Source of the DNA: Deltaproteobacteria bacterium
Lineage (GTDB): Bacteria > Myxococcota_A > Polyangia > Polyangiales > Houyiibacteriaceae
Length of the DNA stretch: 41,607 bases
Direction of reading: 5' to 3'
NCBI GenBank assembly: GCA_004283055.1
Contig: SHLP01000018.1
Span: 1 to 41,607 of the forward strand
Shown here: piece after piece, positions 17,595 to 27,000 of the stretch
Numbering within the stretch: position 1 is the stretch's first letter
How the letters are laid out: the number at the start of each line of letters is the position of its first letter
Made by a program: the position numbers and the translations under genes
The notes under the pieces: model-generated
Database searches by the model: none
Told to the model about the DNA's origin: nothing
The model's input: the letters and a program-made list of their open reading frames with translations, nothing else

Positions 17595-17608
17595 GTCCCT
17601 CTTCCGAC

Positions 17609-19018
17609 ATGAATTCCAAGCTAAACGCGGCCAGCGAGGGCCTTCTGTCGTCGGCGGAACGCTGGTCGCCGGCCGATGCGGAGCTTTGGGGACGCTGGCG
17701 CACTTCGCTGAGCGCCGAGCAGAGGTCGGACGCCTTGATGCCGCTGCAGGCGCTGCTGTCCGGGCTAGTCGCGTTTCGGGACTGGGAGAATCAAGCGCGC
17801 CCCGGACCCGGGATCGACTTCCATCCACACCTTCACGCGGTGAGGACGGGCTACGGCTGGGGCCTTAGGCTCATTGCACAACTGCGAAGCAACGGGGCGC
17901 CCCAGTCTGCGCTCGTCGGCGTGCCAGTCGGAGAGCCAGAGTCGTCGCTCCGCGCGCTCGAGCGATCGATACGGGATGCGCTCCGGGTCGCCGACCGTCT
18001 GTTGGAGCTTCCGCGAGTCGATGCAGGCATGTTCCAAGAAGCCTGCGACCTGTTCTTGGCCGAGCTCGAGCGCAATCTGTTCTTTCTACCGCCAGAGCCG
18101 CTCGAGTTCTCGAATGCATCAGAGCTCGTGCAACCCGAAGGCTTCGTACCTCAGCTAGAATCGTGGGAAAGTGAGGCGGCAAGGACCGCATCGATGATCA
18201 CTTTCCTCGCACTGCTGCGCGACCATCGATTTCTAGGCATTGCCGACGGTCAGCTGTGTGGGCCAGATGGGATATTCAGGTCGCACCTCGTCGCCGCCGC
18301 GGTCCGGCGGGAGCTTCGCGTGCTGAGCCGTTTTCTCTTGGTGCAGGGCGTAGAGACGTTTGCCGACGAGCTCGAAACGAGGCTGCTGTCCGTGGAGGCC
18401 ATCGCAACGAGCATTCACGCCAAATCGAGGTCTTTGCTGAACGATCCTCTGCCCGAGCCGCGCCTGCGGGGCGACGACGCCCCCGCGGTGGAGCGGATGC
18501 ACAGAGATATGGTCGAGCTTCGAAACACCGTGCGGGACGCCGCGAAGAGGCTGCACGCCCTCGGCCGGCCGGCGCAGGCAGAGCGCGCCGACCGGAAGAG
18601 CGAGCGTGTCCAACGCAATCTGCATCAAGAGATTTGGGCGTTTCGCCTCATTCTTCAGGCATTCCTCGCGAAGGCCCTCGCTGTTTCCGCAGCGGGCCTC
18701 GGCCAACACGATGAGGGGAGCCTGGATTTCGTCTCCGAGTTTCTCCGGCACTTCCGACTGTTTGGGCTTCGCTTGAGCCGCGGTACGATGTACTCGCGCC
18801 GCGGGCAGCTGACGCGGGCGGTGAGCGCCCTGAGCGACCGCCGCGCCGTCGATGAAGCGACGCTCGGCTTCGCGACCGAGGAATGCAGGCTGTTCCTCGA
18901 GCACCTAGAAAACGAGCTGGCCGAGCTACCGGAATCGCCGCGCGTGCCTTTCGACAAGGCCAAGGCGGCCGCCGATCTGCGCGCCTACCTAGCTGCCGTC
19001 AAGCAGCAAAGCTCCTAA
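17609..19018 (+). CDS. Unrecognised 469-aa helical protein downstream of ruvB
   Basis: I do not recognise a family. The protein is soluble, with no signal peptide or membrane helix. It is rich in Leu, Ala, Arg and Glu and looks largely alpha-helical, with charged segments such as EEATLGF-like and FLEHLENELAEL runs that could form coiled coils. A short conserved-looking motif, PGPGIDFHPHLHAVRTGYGWGL, lies near residue 66. The gene begins 14 bp after ruvB. Co-transcription with the ruv genes is plausible, but a role in recombination is only a guess. Its TAA stop overlaps the stop of the convergent HupE gene by three to four bases. Confidence 0.75.
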   Translation: MNSKLNAASEGLLSSAERWSPADAELWGRWRTSLSAEQRSDALMPLQALLSGLVAFRDWENQARPGPGIDFHPHLHAVRTGYGWGLRLIAQLRSNGAPQSALVGVPVGEPESSLRALERSIRDALRVADRLLELPRVDAGMFQEACDLFLAELERNLFFLPPEPLEFSNASELVQPEGFVPQLESWESEAARTASMITFLALLRDHRFLGIADGQLCGPDGIFRSHLVAAAVRRELRVLSRFLLVQGVETFADELETRLLSVEAIATSIHAKSRSLLNDPLPEPRLRGDDAPAVERMHRDMVELRNTVRDAAKRLHALGRPAQAERADRKSERVQRNLHQEIWAFRLILQAFLAKALAVSAAGLGQHDEGSLDFVSEFLRHFRLFGLRLSRGTMYSRRGQLTRAVSALSDRRAVDEATLGFATEECRLFLEHLENELAELPESPRVPFDKAKAAADLRAYLAAVKQQSS

Positions 19019-20022
19019 GCGACGATTCCGAACGCTGCGAGCATTCGTTCGATGAACCAGAACGCCGCGAGGGAGCCGATGAGGTAGGCCGGGATGGTTC
19101 GATTGCTTTGCCATGTCGAAGGAAGCGCCGATCGGAAGGCTTTGAAGCTGAGCCATGCAACGCTGATCACTGCGAGCTGTGCGAGCTCGAGGCCGAGGTT
19201 GAAGCCAAGAAGCGCAAGTGGAATCTCTTCGGCTGGCAACCCCGCGTCGAACAGGACGGACGCGAATCCGAGGCCGTGAAGGAGGCCGAGCGCGCCCGGA
19301 AGCGTCCAGGGATGCTTCCAAACAGGCCCGTGCGTTCCCGATTGGATCTCGAGGGCGAGAACGACGATGGTTAGCGCGATCGAAGCCTCGACGAGCGCTG
19401 TGGGGAGCGAGACGATCCCCAGCACGGAAAGCGCGAGCGTGAGGCTATGACCGACCGTAAACGCCGTGACCGCCGCGACGAGCCGGCGATGCCAGCCGAA
19501 GAGCACGAGAAGCCCGAGGACGAAGGTCAGGTGGTCCCAGCCGGAAAGCAGGTGACCGACGCCGAGCATCAGGTACTCGAAAAACGAGTGCGACTCGTCG
19601 ACCTGCGCGACGACGGTGAGCTCCCGCGTCCCGCGGTCGAGGATCGCATGATGTACGTCCGCGCCAGGGCGAGCGATGCGCACGACGACGGTCACGCTCG
19701 AGTCCTCGAAGCCGTCCACGCGGACGACAGCACCCAACATGTCGGGCGGGTCGCAGCGGAGCTCGGTGGTCTCGATGATCGCTGTCTCGTCTTCGTTCTT
19801 CTCGACCACGGCAGGGCCGAGCTGCTCACAGGCTTCCGGGATTCGCGGCCGGAGCGATTGACCGGTGGGCCGCTTGACCGGCGCTCGCCAGCCCATCGTG
19901 ACGGTTCCGTCCGCGCGATGCTCGAAGGAAAGGACCGAAGGGGCGAGGGGATGCGCGCCGGCATGCATCGGCGCTCCGAGGGTGAGCGCGGCCCAGAGTC
20001 CGAGCAGAGCGATGCGCGTCAT
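19015..20022 (-). CDS. HupE/UreJ family membrane protein
   Basis: The 335-aa protein begins with a signal peptide (LLGLWAALTLGAPMHAGAHP) and an extracytoplasmic domain of about 140 residues. A HupE/UreJ-type membrane domain of six or seven helices follows. Family motifs include LSGWDHLTFVLGLL, FTVGHSLTLALS, EASIALTI and LHGLGFA. HupE/UreJ proteins are linked to nickel or cobalt uptake, but the version with a long N-terminal ectodomain is of unknown substrate. The start overlaps the PpiC-like gene stop (ATGA), which places it as the last gene of a DUF3604-PpiC-HupE operon. The stop interleaves with that of the convergent 469-aa gene. Confidence 0.87.
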   Translation of the reverse strand: MTRIALLGLWAALTLGAPMHAGAHPLAPSVLSFEHRADGTVTMGWRAPVKRPTGQSLRPRIPEACEQLGPAVVEKNEDETAIIETTELRCDPPDMLGAVVRVDGFEDSSVTVVVRIARPGADVHHAILDRGTRELTVVAQVDESHSFFEYLMLGVGHLLSGWDHLTFVLGLLVLFGWHRRLVAAVTAFTVGHSLTLALSVLGIVSLPTALVEASIALTIVVLALEIQSGTHGPVWKHPWTLPGALGLLHGLGFASVLFDAGLPAEEIPLALLGFNLGLELAQLAVISVAWLSFKAFRSALPSTWQSNRTIPAYLIGSLAAFWFIERMLAAFGIVA

Positions 20023-20897
20023 GGCGCCCTCTCGATGGTGACGCGATACGCGTCGCGAAGGGCGGCCATCCGCTCTTGCGCGAGCGCCTTGCGAAGTTCG
20101 CGGAGCCGATCGGCGCGCACTTCGGCCCCGATGACATCGAGCGGAGGTACGTAGGCTGGCTCCTGGTCGATCACCTGGATGAAATGAAGGCCGTACACCG
20201 AGGAAACGGGCCCTCTCCAGGCGCCGATCAAGCCCTCCTGAACCAGGCCGGCTAGCTCCGCGCCGTAGTCGTCTTCGAGCTCGGATGGGGTCGCGGATTG
20301 CTCCGGGCGGAGATTGGGCAGCGGGTCGCCAAGCCCAGAAGGCGCCGAGTCGTCGAGCTCGGCCAACCGATCCCGCATCTCGCGTGCATCCGCCGCAAGC
20401 GTTTCGCTACGTTTGGAACGACTGAGGAAGACGTGTCGAAACCGAACGCGCTGCTCGCGCTCGAAGCGGTCACTGTGTGTTCGGAGGTGCTCTTCCAGCT
20501 CTGTGCGGGTCGGCATTCGCTCCTCGGGCACGAACGCGAGGGCCTCGCGCGCCCGGTAGAGCAATCTCGCTCGCACGACCGGATCGTGCGCGTGCATGTT
20601 CATCTCGATGGCCCGCTGGAAGAGCGTCAGATCATCGTCCTCTGAATCCGGTTCGATGAAACGCATGTTGCGAATCAGGTGCGTGTACACGATCGGGTCG
20701 GTTCGGTCCCAGCCGTAGCGGCGCGCCTCGTTGAGCAAAATGGCCTCGCGGACCTTGTTCTCGACCTCCGCGGTCGAGGCACCGACCGGAACACGAACCG
20801 TGATGGCGGGGCCTTGGACCGCGTTGCGCTCGTACACGGCCTTGGCACTGAACAGCAGGCCGCCAATCAGGAAAAAGTGGACGAGCGGGCGAAGCAT
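20019..20897 (-). CDS. Membrane-anchored PpiC-like peptidyl-prolyl isomerase
   Basis: A 292-aa protein with one N-terminal hydrophobic segment (LVHFFLIGGLLF) and an extracytoplasmic region. The C-terminal part resembles a parvulin domain: RVRFRHVFLS, then a variable insert, then GAWRGPVSSVYGLHFIQV. The parvulin core looks degenerate, so catalytic activity is uncertain. It may be a chaperone for its neighbours. The ATG at 20897 shares one base with the DUF3604 stop (TGATG), and its own stop overlaps the HupE start. All three genes are therefore translationally coupled. Longer starts on this frame only overlay the DUF3604 gene. Confidence 0.82.
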   Translation of the reverse strand: MLRPLVHFFLIGGLLFSAKAVYERNAVQGPAITVRVPVGASTAEVENKVREAILLNEARRYGWDRTDPIVYTHLIRNMRFIEPDSEDDDLTLFQRAIEMNMHAHDPVVRARLLYRAREALAFVPEERMPTRTELEEHLRTHSDRFEREQRVRFRHVFLSRSKRSETLAADAREMRDRLAELDDSAPSGLGDPLPNLRPEQSATPSELEDDYGAELAGLVQEGLIGAWRGPVSSVYGLHFIQVIDQEPAYVPPLDVIGAEVRADRLRELRKALAQERMAALRDAYRVTIERAP

Positions 20898-22948
20898 CAA
20901 CTGGGGGGTTGATACCAGATCGGCGAGGTCCAGGCGCGCTCTTGAATCGTCGGCTCCACCTGGTGGCAGCAGCGCTCTTCGGCTTCGGCCAGCAGGCCAG
21001 GATCGCTGCAATCGACTTCTGCACAGAAGGCTGGGCGGAGCCCCGTTGCCGGGTCGCAGCAGTCGCAGCTGAAGTCGCTCGGGGGGAGCTCATCTTTGCG
21101 CGCAACGCAGGCGGCGTAGTCCCAGTCGTTGCATTCGTATTGTGCCGCGGAGCACTGCCAGGTCGTCCAGCGGCAGCTGGGGTTCTCGAGCACTCGGGCG
21201 TAGTAGTAAGCCCGCTGTGCGGGGTCGAAGTCGGGGTCCTGCCAGACGCCGCAAAGGTCGCCAAAGCCCTCGCCCTCACGCGCGCAGGTGTCGAGGTTGA
21301 CGCTCGCTCCGTTGTTTGGGTCGCCCGCGATCTCGAAGACCCGCACCTGGTAGTCGTCGCCGTCGAGCCAGCCCTTGACGATTTGAGCTCGCTGAAGAGG
21401 TGCGCTCGTCGAATCCTGCATCGCCGAAACCACGAATACCGGTGCCGACGAGGCAGGCTGCGGGTCGAGCGTGCCGCCCATCGGAACCCCCGCGGCGTCT
21501 GCCTGTGCGACGAGCTCGGCGGAGTCGCAAAGGTCGCTCGGATAATCCCAGCCGCCAAACATGCGCACGGTCATCCGAGGACCGCTCGTGCCAAAGGTTT
21601 CCTTCCGGCGCAGGGCTGAGAAGATGGCGTCGCGCGCGTTCTCTTCGGCCCAGACCGCGGTAAGGCCGCCGGGGCTGAGATACTCCACGTCGGGGAAGCC
21701 GGGAGGCGGCGGCAGAAAGCGGTTCGGTTGACCTGCGCCACCGTGGCCTTTGAAATCGTTCTCGGCCACGAAGCCAGGGGCCGAGATGTGTGTATCGGTC
21801 GCAGCCGTGATGCCGTACTGGAAGGGGTTCGTCCCGAGGCTGCTCTCGAACCGCATGCCTTCTCCGTACGCATAGCGGAGGAACCCCTTCGGATCGGGCG
21901 GGGTGATTCGCTCGAGATTGGTCGTGGCCAGGTTCGAAAACGGAAGGATCTCGAATCCGCAGAGCTCGTCCGCCGTCGCGGCGCCCGGAAGGCACTCCGA
22001 AGCTCCCTTGTGCTGGTAGATTTCGATCACCGGCTCCATCGCGTTCCGGAGCTCGACGTACTCAGGCGTAAGGAGCCCGCCGTCGGCCATCCTATCGTTG
22101 AAGTAGACGCCGTCGGAGAGATTGCTGTTGTGGGGGATGGTCAGCACGTCGCAGCCGCTGTCGGCATCGATGCACTCTCCGACGAGGCGCGCCCAGAGCT
22201 CCTCCGGATAGGGCGCGTCGAAATATCCGTACGGAAGATCGGTCACGTTTTCGTCTTTGAACATGACGTTTCGGTGAAGATTGCGGCCGTCTGAATTACC
22301 GCTCCACTCGTATCCCGGAAACGCAGTGAACGTACAGCTGTTGCTACGATCGTACGCTGCCTGAGCTGCGTTGACGATCCCGCGCCAAACATCGGTGCCG
22401 GCGTCCAGGCAAAACGCACTGCCGGGCCCGCAGAGAGCGGGATAGGCAGCATCCTCGGATGGCAGATTGAGCAGCCCATTGATGCGGACGAAGACGTCTC
22501 TGACGAACTCGGGCATCGCGTCGAACTGCTGGGCAGCGCGGTAGTCGACACACTGCTGCTCCTCGTACCCCGGCGAGCCTGGATCGTTGCAGACCTTCAA
22601 GGTACCGAGGAACTCGGCGTGGTCACTGAGCATGACGAAGTCCAGAGGGCGATCGATCGCGGCCATCCGGGTTGGGGTTCCGTCCTCATCGTACGGCTGA
22701 AGGGCGATGGGCTCGCCGCGCGCGAACGCGTATGCGTCGTCTTGCGTCGTCCGTGTGCCCTGCATGTTGGCGTCGAATGAAAGCTCGGTGTGGACGTGCG
22801 TGTCGCCCCAGAAGACCTGACGGAGCGGGTTGAAATCTGCGCATCGGCCGAACTCGTCGATTGCCGGCGGAGCGCTGTCTTCGCTGCAGCTGTAGGACGC
22901 AAAAGCGAGCGTGAGCACAACGAACGCTCGAAAAAAAGAAGAGGGCAT
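20897..22948 (-). CDS. DUF3604 lipoprotein, PHP-like metal-binding fold
   Basis: The 683-aa protein starts with a lipoprotein signal (FASYSC, Cys21). The DUF3604 domain follows, opening with VFWGDTHVHTELSFDA and continuing with VMLSDHAEFLG. These His/Asp motifs resemble the metal site of PHP-type phosphoesterases. Other blocks are FPGYEWSG, LTIPHNSN, ATDTHI and GTSGPRMTVRMF. The reaction is unknown; I infer a metal-dependent hydrolase on the cell surface or in the periplasm. The gene lies 42 bp downstream of dapF on the same strand and heads the coupled trio with the PpiC-like and HupE-like genes. Confidence 0.88.
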   Translation of the reverse strand: MPSSFFRAFVVLTLAFASYSCSEDSAPPAIDEFGRCADFNPLRQVFWGDTHVHTELSFDANMQGTRTTQDDAYAFARGEPIALQPYDEDGTPTRMAAIDRPLDFVMLSDHAEFLGTLKVCNDPGSPGYEEQQCVDYRAAQQFDAMPEFVRDVFVRINGLLNLPSEDAAYPALCGPGSAFCLDAGTDVWRGIVNAAQAAYDRSNSCTFTAFPGYEWSGNSDGRNLHRNVMFKDENVTDLPYGYFDAPYPEELWARLVGECIDADSGCDVLTIPHNSNLSDGVYFNDRMADGGLLTPEYVELRNAMEPVIEIYQHKGASECLPGAATADELCGFEILPFSNLATTNLERITPPDPKGFLRYAYGEGMRFESSLGTNPFQYGITAATDTHISAPGFVAENDFKGHGGAGQPNRFLPPPPGFPDVEYLSPGGLTAVWAEENARDAIFSALRRKETFGTSGPRMTVRMFGGWDYPSDLCDSAELVAQADAAGVPMGGTLDPQPASSAPVFVVSAMQDSTSAPLQRAQIVKGWLDGDDYQVRVFEIAGDPNNGASVNLDTCAREGEGFGDLCGVWQDPDFDPAQRAYYYARVLENPSCRWTTWQCSAAQYECNDWDYAACVARKDELPPSDFSCDCCDPATGLRPAFCAEVDCSDPGLLAEAEERCCHQVEPTIQERAWTSPIWYQPPS

Positions 22949-22990
22949 CGCGCAAACCTAATGGAAGCCACCGATATTGCAATCGACGAG

Positions 22991-23818
22991 CTAGATCTCG
23001 ATTTCGCCGGAGAAAACAAAACGCGCGGGGCCTTGCATCAGGACGCTGTCGCCAGGCGCCTCCACGGTGATGAGGAGCGTCCCGCCCGGGAGGTGAATGC
23101 TGAGCTGCTCGTCTCGCTCGGCGCGGCCGGTTTCGACCGCGGCAACCGCCGCCGCGCAGGCGCCGGTTCCGCAGGCCTGGGTCCAGCCGGCGCCACGTTC
23201 GAGAACGTCCAAACGCATGCTGCTCCCGTCGCGCTCCGAGACGAAGCCGACGTTGACGCCTTCGGGAAAGTGCGGGTCGCTTTGAACCGCCGGACCGAGG
23301 GCAGCGCGCGCCTCACCGACCTCGTCGAATGTGACCGCGTGCGGGTTGCCCATCGACACAGCGCTGAAATGCAGCGTACGCCCGTCTACGTCGAGCGGAT
23401 GATCGAGCCAGGGGGTCGGGGAGCTCAAGGGGAGGTCCGATGGCACCATGGACGGGGGTGCCATCTGTACGGCCACCGATTCCGCACCGGGCCGGTTCAC
23501 GACGACACAGGGATGCGGCCCGGCAGCGGTAGCAACCGTGACCTCCAGTGTCGCCTCACCTATCCGACGGGCAAGGTGCAGGGCGGCACAGCGAAGGCCA
23601 TTGCCACACATCTCGGGGACCGAGCCATCAGAGTTGACCACCTCCATCGATGGGCCGTTCAGGTCGAGCAGGAGCAGCCCGTCGGCGCCGATCCCGCGAT
23701 GCCGATCGCAAAGCGCGATCGCCTGCTCCACCGCGAGCCGCGCTCCCCCGAGTGCTTCCGTCTCAAAGAGGAGGAAGTCATTCCCAAGGCCTTCGTACTT
23801 AGAGAAGCGGAGAAGCAT
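22991..23818 (-). CDS. dapF: Diaminopimelate epimerase
   Basis: The 275-aa enzyme interconverts LL- and meso-diaminopimelate for lysine and peptidoglycan synthesis. The two catalytic cysteines are in MCGNGLRCAALH and ACGTGACAAAV. The N-terminal FSKYEGLGNDFLLFE block is family-typical and fixes the ATG at 23818; the longer open frame to 23896 has no similarity. DUF3604 follows after 42 bp, perhaps on the same transcript. Upstream, 275 bp with repeats separates it from nrdJ. Confidence 0.95.
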   Translation of the reverse strand: MLLRFSKYEGLGNDFLLFETEALGGARLAVEQAIALCDRHRGIGADGLLLLDLNGPSMEVVNSDGSVPEMCGNGLRCAALHLARRIGEATLEVTVATAAGPHPCVVVNRPGAESVAVQMAPPSMVPSDLPLSSPTPWLDHPLDVDGRTLHFSAVSMGNPHAVTFDEVGEARAALGPAVQSDPHFPEGVNVGFVSERDGSSMRLDVLERGAGWTQACGTGACAAAVAAVETGRAERDEQLSIHLPGGTLLITVEAPGDSVLMQGPARFVFSGEIEI

Positions 23819-24093
23819 CGAAGCAGGGTTGTAGGGCCCATGGCAAGCATCTGCAAAACGCAGCGACGGAATCGGTTTTCGCGGTGCACCCCTCAACTAT
23901 CCGAAAACAGGAATGTTCTAAGCCCCGAGCGTGTCCCTATCGCTTCTTAAGGGCCGAGCGTGTCCCCGCTAGCTGACGGGGTGGGGCGCCGTCAGCTGTC
24001 GAGCGCGCCCGGAGAGCCGTAGCGAGGAATACGTACGTATTTCGCAGCGAAGGTTCGAGGACGTAAGCCGACAGATGGCGGCGGATCGCCCCG
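23819..24093. repeat. Repeat-rich intergenic segment between nrdJ and dapF
   Basis: No gene is seen. A 13-bp direct repeat CCGAGCGTGTCCC occurs at 23925-23937 and 23954-23966. AGCTGACGG (23971-23979) and CCGTCAGCT (23989-23997) form a perfect nine-base hairpin; on the minus strand it could help terminate nrdJ, although no T-run follows. The same motif, extended to 11 bp, is inverted at 24089-24099 over the nrdJ stop. A 14-bp palindrome AATACGTACGTATT lies at 24028-24041. It is flanked by GCGA/TCGC with a two-base bulge and preceded by GTAG, the architecture of REP elements. This may be the remnant of a small non-autonomous element. Confidence 0.55.
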
Positions 24094-27000
24094 TCAGCTG
24101 CAGCCCATGGAGTTGCCGCAGTTTAGGCAGCGGTAGCACGCCCCGTTGCGCACCGTGATGTGTCCGCACTTATCGCACATCGGCGCGTCGCCCATCATTT
24201 CGCCCAGTTGCTGGTCGAGGGCATTGGTCTGATGGCCGCCGTCGTCGAAGCCGAAGGTGACCTGCTCCGCCGGCTCGATCGCCGGGGCAGGATCGCTTGG
24301 CTGCGAACCTTCCAGGCGTTGGACCGCTGCAACGTCGGTCGGGTTTTGGAGCTCTTCCTGCTCCTCTTTCGGCGGAACCTGCGCAAAGTCGTATTGCTGC
24401 AGGTACTCCACGCCAAGGACGCGGAAGACATAGTCGATGATCGAGGTCGAGAACTTGATGTTCGGATGACCTTCGACGATGCCCTGCGGCTCGAAGCGAG
24501 TGAACGTGAACTGCCGGACGTAGGCGTCGAGCGGCACACCGTGCTGGAGCCCCATCGAGACGCTGATTGCGAAGCAGTTCATCAATGAGCGGAACGCTGC
24601 GCCCTCTTTGTGCATGTCGACGAAGATCTCGCCGAGCGAGCCGTCCACGTATTCACCCGTGCGGAGGAACACTTTGTGTCCTCCGACGCGTGCTTCCTGC
24701 GTAAAGCCGCTTCGCTTCTTCGGGAGGCGGTGGCGCCGTGTCTTCGGAGGCGTGAGCCACTCCTGAACCGGAGCCTCGATGGCCTGTGCGGGCACAGCTG
24801 CCTTCGCCTCGGCGGGGCTTGCTTCTTCCTGCGCTTCGCTCTTGGAATCGTCCTTGGTGTTGAGCGGCTGAGACGACTTCGAGCCGTCCCGATAGAGCGC
24901 GACCGCCTTGAGACCCAGCTTCCAACCCTCTTCGTAGATCTCTTCGACGTCTTCGATGGTCGCTTCCTTCGGGAGATTCACCGTCTTGGAGATCGCACCC
25001 GAGAGGAACGGCTGCGCTGCCGCCATCATGTGGACGTGCGCCATCGGCTCGATGAAACGCTCGCCGATCTTGCCGCAGCGGTTTGCGCAGTCGAACACCG
25101 GAAGGTGCTCTGCTCGAAGATGCGGGGCGCCCTCCACCGTCATCCTTCCGATGACGACGTCGTTGATCTCGCCGATCTCTTTGTCGCTGTGACCCCAGAA
25201 GCGGAGCAGGTGGAAGCCCGGCTTGTTGTAGGTGGCCGCGTCAATTTCGAGACGCTCGTAGGCTTCAGTCCCGATGACCCAGGGCGCAAGCGCGGAACCG
25301 ACGTCGAATACGCCGCGAAGCGCGGCCTCGGCCTTTTCGATCTCGCGCTCGGTGAGCCCGTTTTCGAGCAAGGCCTTGCGGCCGCAGTGCGGTGCACCGG
25401 TGAAGGTGTTGGTGCCGGTCACGTACGAAACGATGTCCGTGAGCTGTGCGTCGGTGTAGCCGAGCCGCCTGAGGGCATTTGGAACGCTCTGGTTGACGAT
25501 CTTGAAGTAACCGCCGCCAGCGAGCTTTTTGAACTTCACGAGCGCGAAGTCCGGCTCGATGCCCGTCGTGTCGCAGTCCATCAAAAGCCCGATCGTACCG
25601 GTTGGCGCGAGCACGGTGGTCTGTGAATTGCGGTAACCGTAAAGCTCGCCGAGCTTGCAGGCCAAATCCCAATCCTCTTGCGCGGCCTGGATGAGCTCGG
25701 GGGGGCAAGCGGTCTGCTCCTCGTCGGTCATCCCGGGGCCTCCGGCCTCGTTGATGCGGTACGCCGCTTCGCGGTGCTTGCCCATGACGCGCAGCATCGG
25801 CTGACGGTTGCGTTGGAAGCCACCGAACGGACCCTTGCTCGCGGCGATCTCCGCGGACGTCGCGTAGGCATGTCCGCAGAGGATCGAGGTGAGCGCCGCG
25901 CAGATCGTCCGGCCCTCGTCGCTGTCGTAGGGGATCCCCAGCTGCATCAGCAAGGTGCCGAGGTTGGCGTAGCCCAAGCCGAGGGGCCTGAAATTGTGGC
26001 TGTTTTTGGCGATCTCCTGAGTCGGGTAGCTCGCGAAATCGACCGCGACGTCCATCGCGGTGATCAGGACGCGGATCGCCTGACGGTAGCCCTCGATATC
26101 GAAGCGTCCCTGTTCGTCGATGAACTTGGAGAGGTTGATCGACGCGAGATTGCAGGCCGAGTTGTCGAGGAACATGTACTCCGAGCACGGGTTTGAAGCG
26201 TTGATGCGGTCGGTGTTCGGGCAGGTGTGCCAGTCGTTGATCGTGGTGTCGTACTGGACGCCGGGGTCAGCGCAGGCCCAAGCGGCGTGAGCGAGCTTTC
26301 GCCAGATGTCGCGCGCGCGGTAGGTGTCGCACACTTCACCGCTCGTGCGCAGAGTCGTCTTCCACTCACCGTCCGTCTCGACGGCCTTCATGAACTCGTC
26401 GGTGACGCGAATGGAATTGTTCGAATTCTGACCGGAGACCGTATGATAGGCGTCGCCGTTGAAGTCCGAATCGTACCCGGCCGCGATCAGTGCGCGCGCC
26501 TTCTTCTCTTCCCGGACCTTCCATTCGATGAAGTCGACGATCTCCGGGTGGTCCATGTCGAGACAGACCATCTTCGCGGCACGGCGTGTGGTCCCTCCGG
26601 ACTTCGTCGCACCGGCGGCTCGGTCGAGAACTTCGAGGAAGCTCATTAGGCCACTCGAGGTACCACCGCCGGAAAGCTTCTCTTGCTTGCCCCGGACCCT
26701 CGAAAAGTTGGTGCCGGTGCCCGAGCCGTACTTGAAGAGACGCGCCTCATTCTTGATGAGCTCGTAGATCGCCATCAGATCGTCGTTGACGGCTTGGATG
26801 AAGCAGGCCGAGCACTGTGGATTCTCGTACGCCGTGGCGGTCTCGTAGATGACGTCCCGCTCGGGGTCCCAGGCGTAGTTCCCGCCCGAGCCCTCGATGC
26901 CGTAGCGCTGGTAAAGGCCGCAGTTGAACCAGACCGGAGAGTTGAAAGCGGCTTTTTGATGGATCAGCAAGTGAGAAAGCTCGGCCTCGAACGTGTCGGC

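Noticed and set aside
22790-23950. Plus-strand open frame of about 386 codons
   Set aside because: Antisense to DUF3604 and dapF, both of which have unmistakable motifs on the minus strand.
24610-25626. Plus-strand open frame of about 338 codons
   Set aside because: Antisense shadow inside nrdJ without any recognisable domain.
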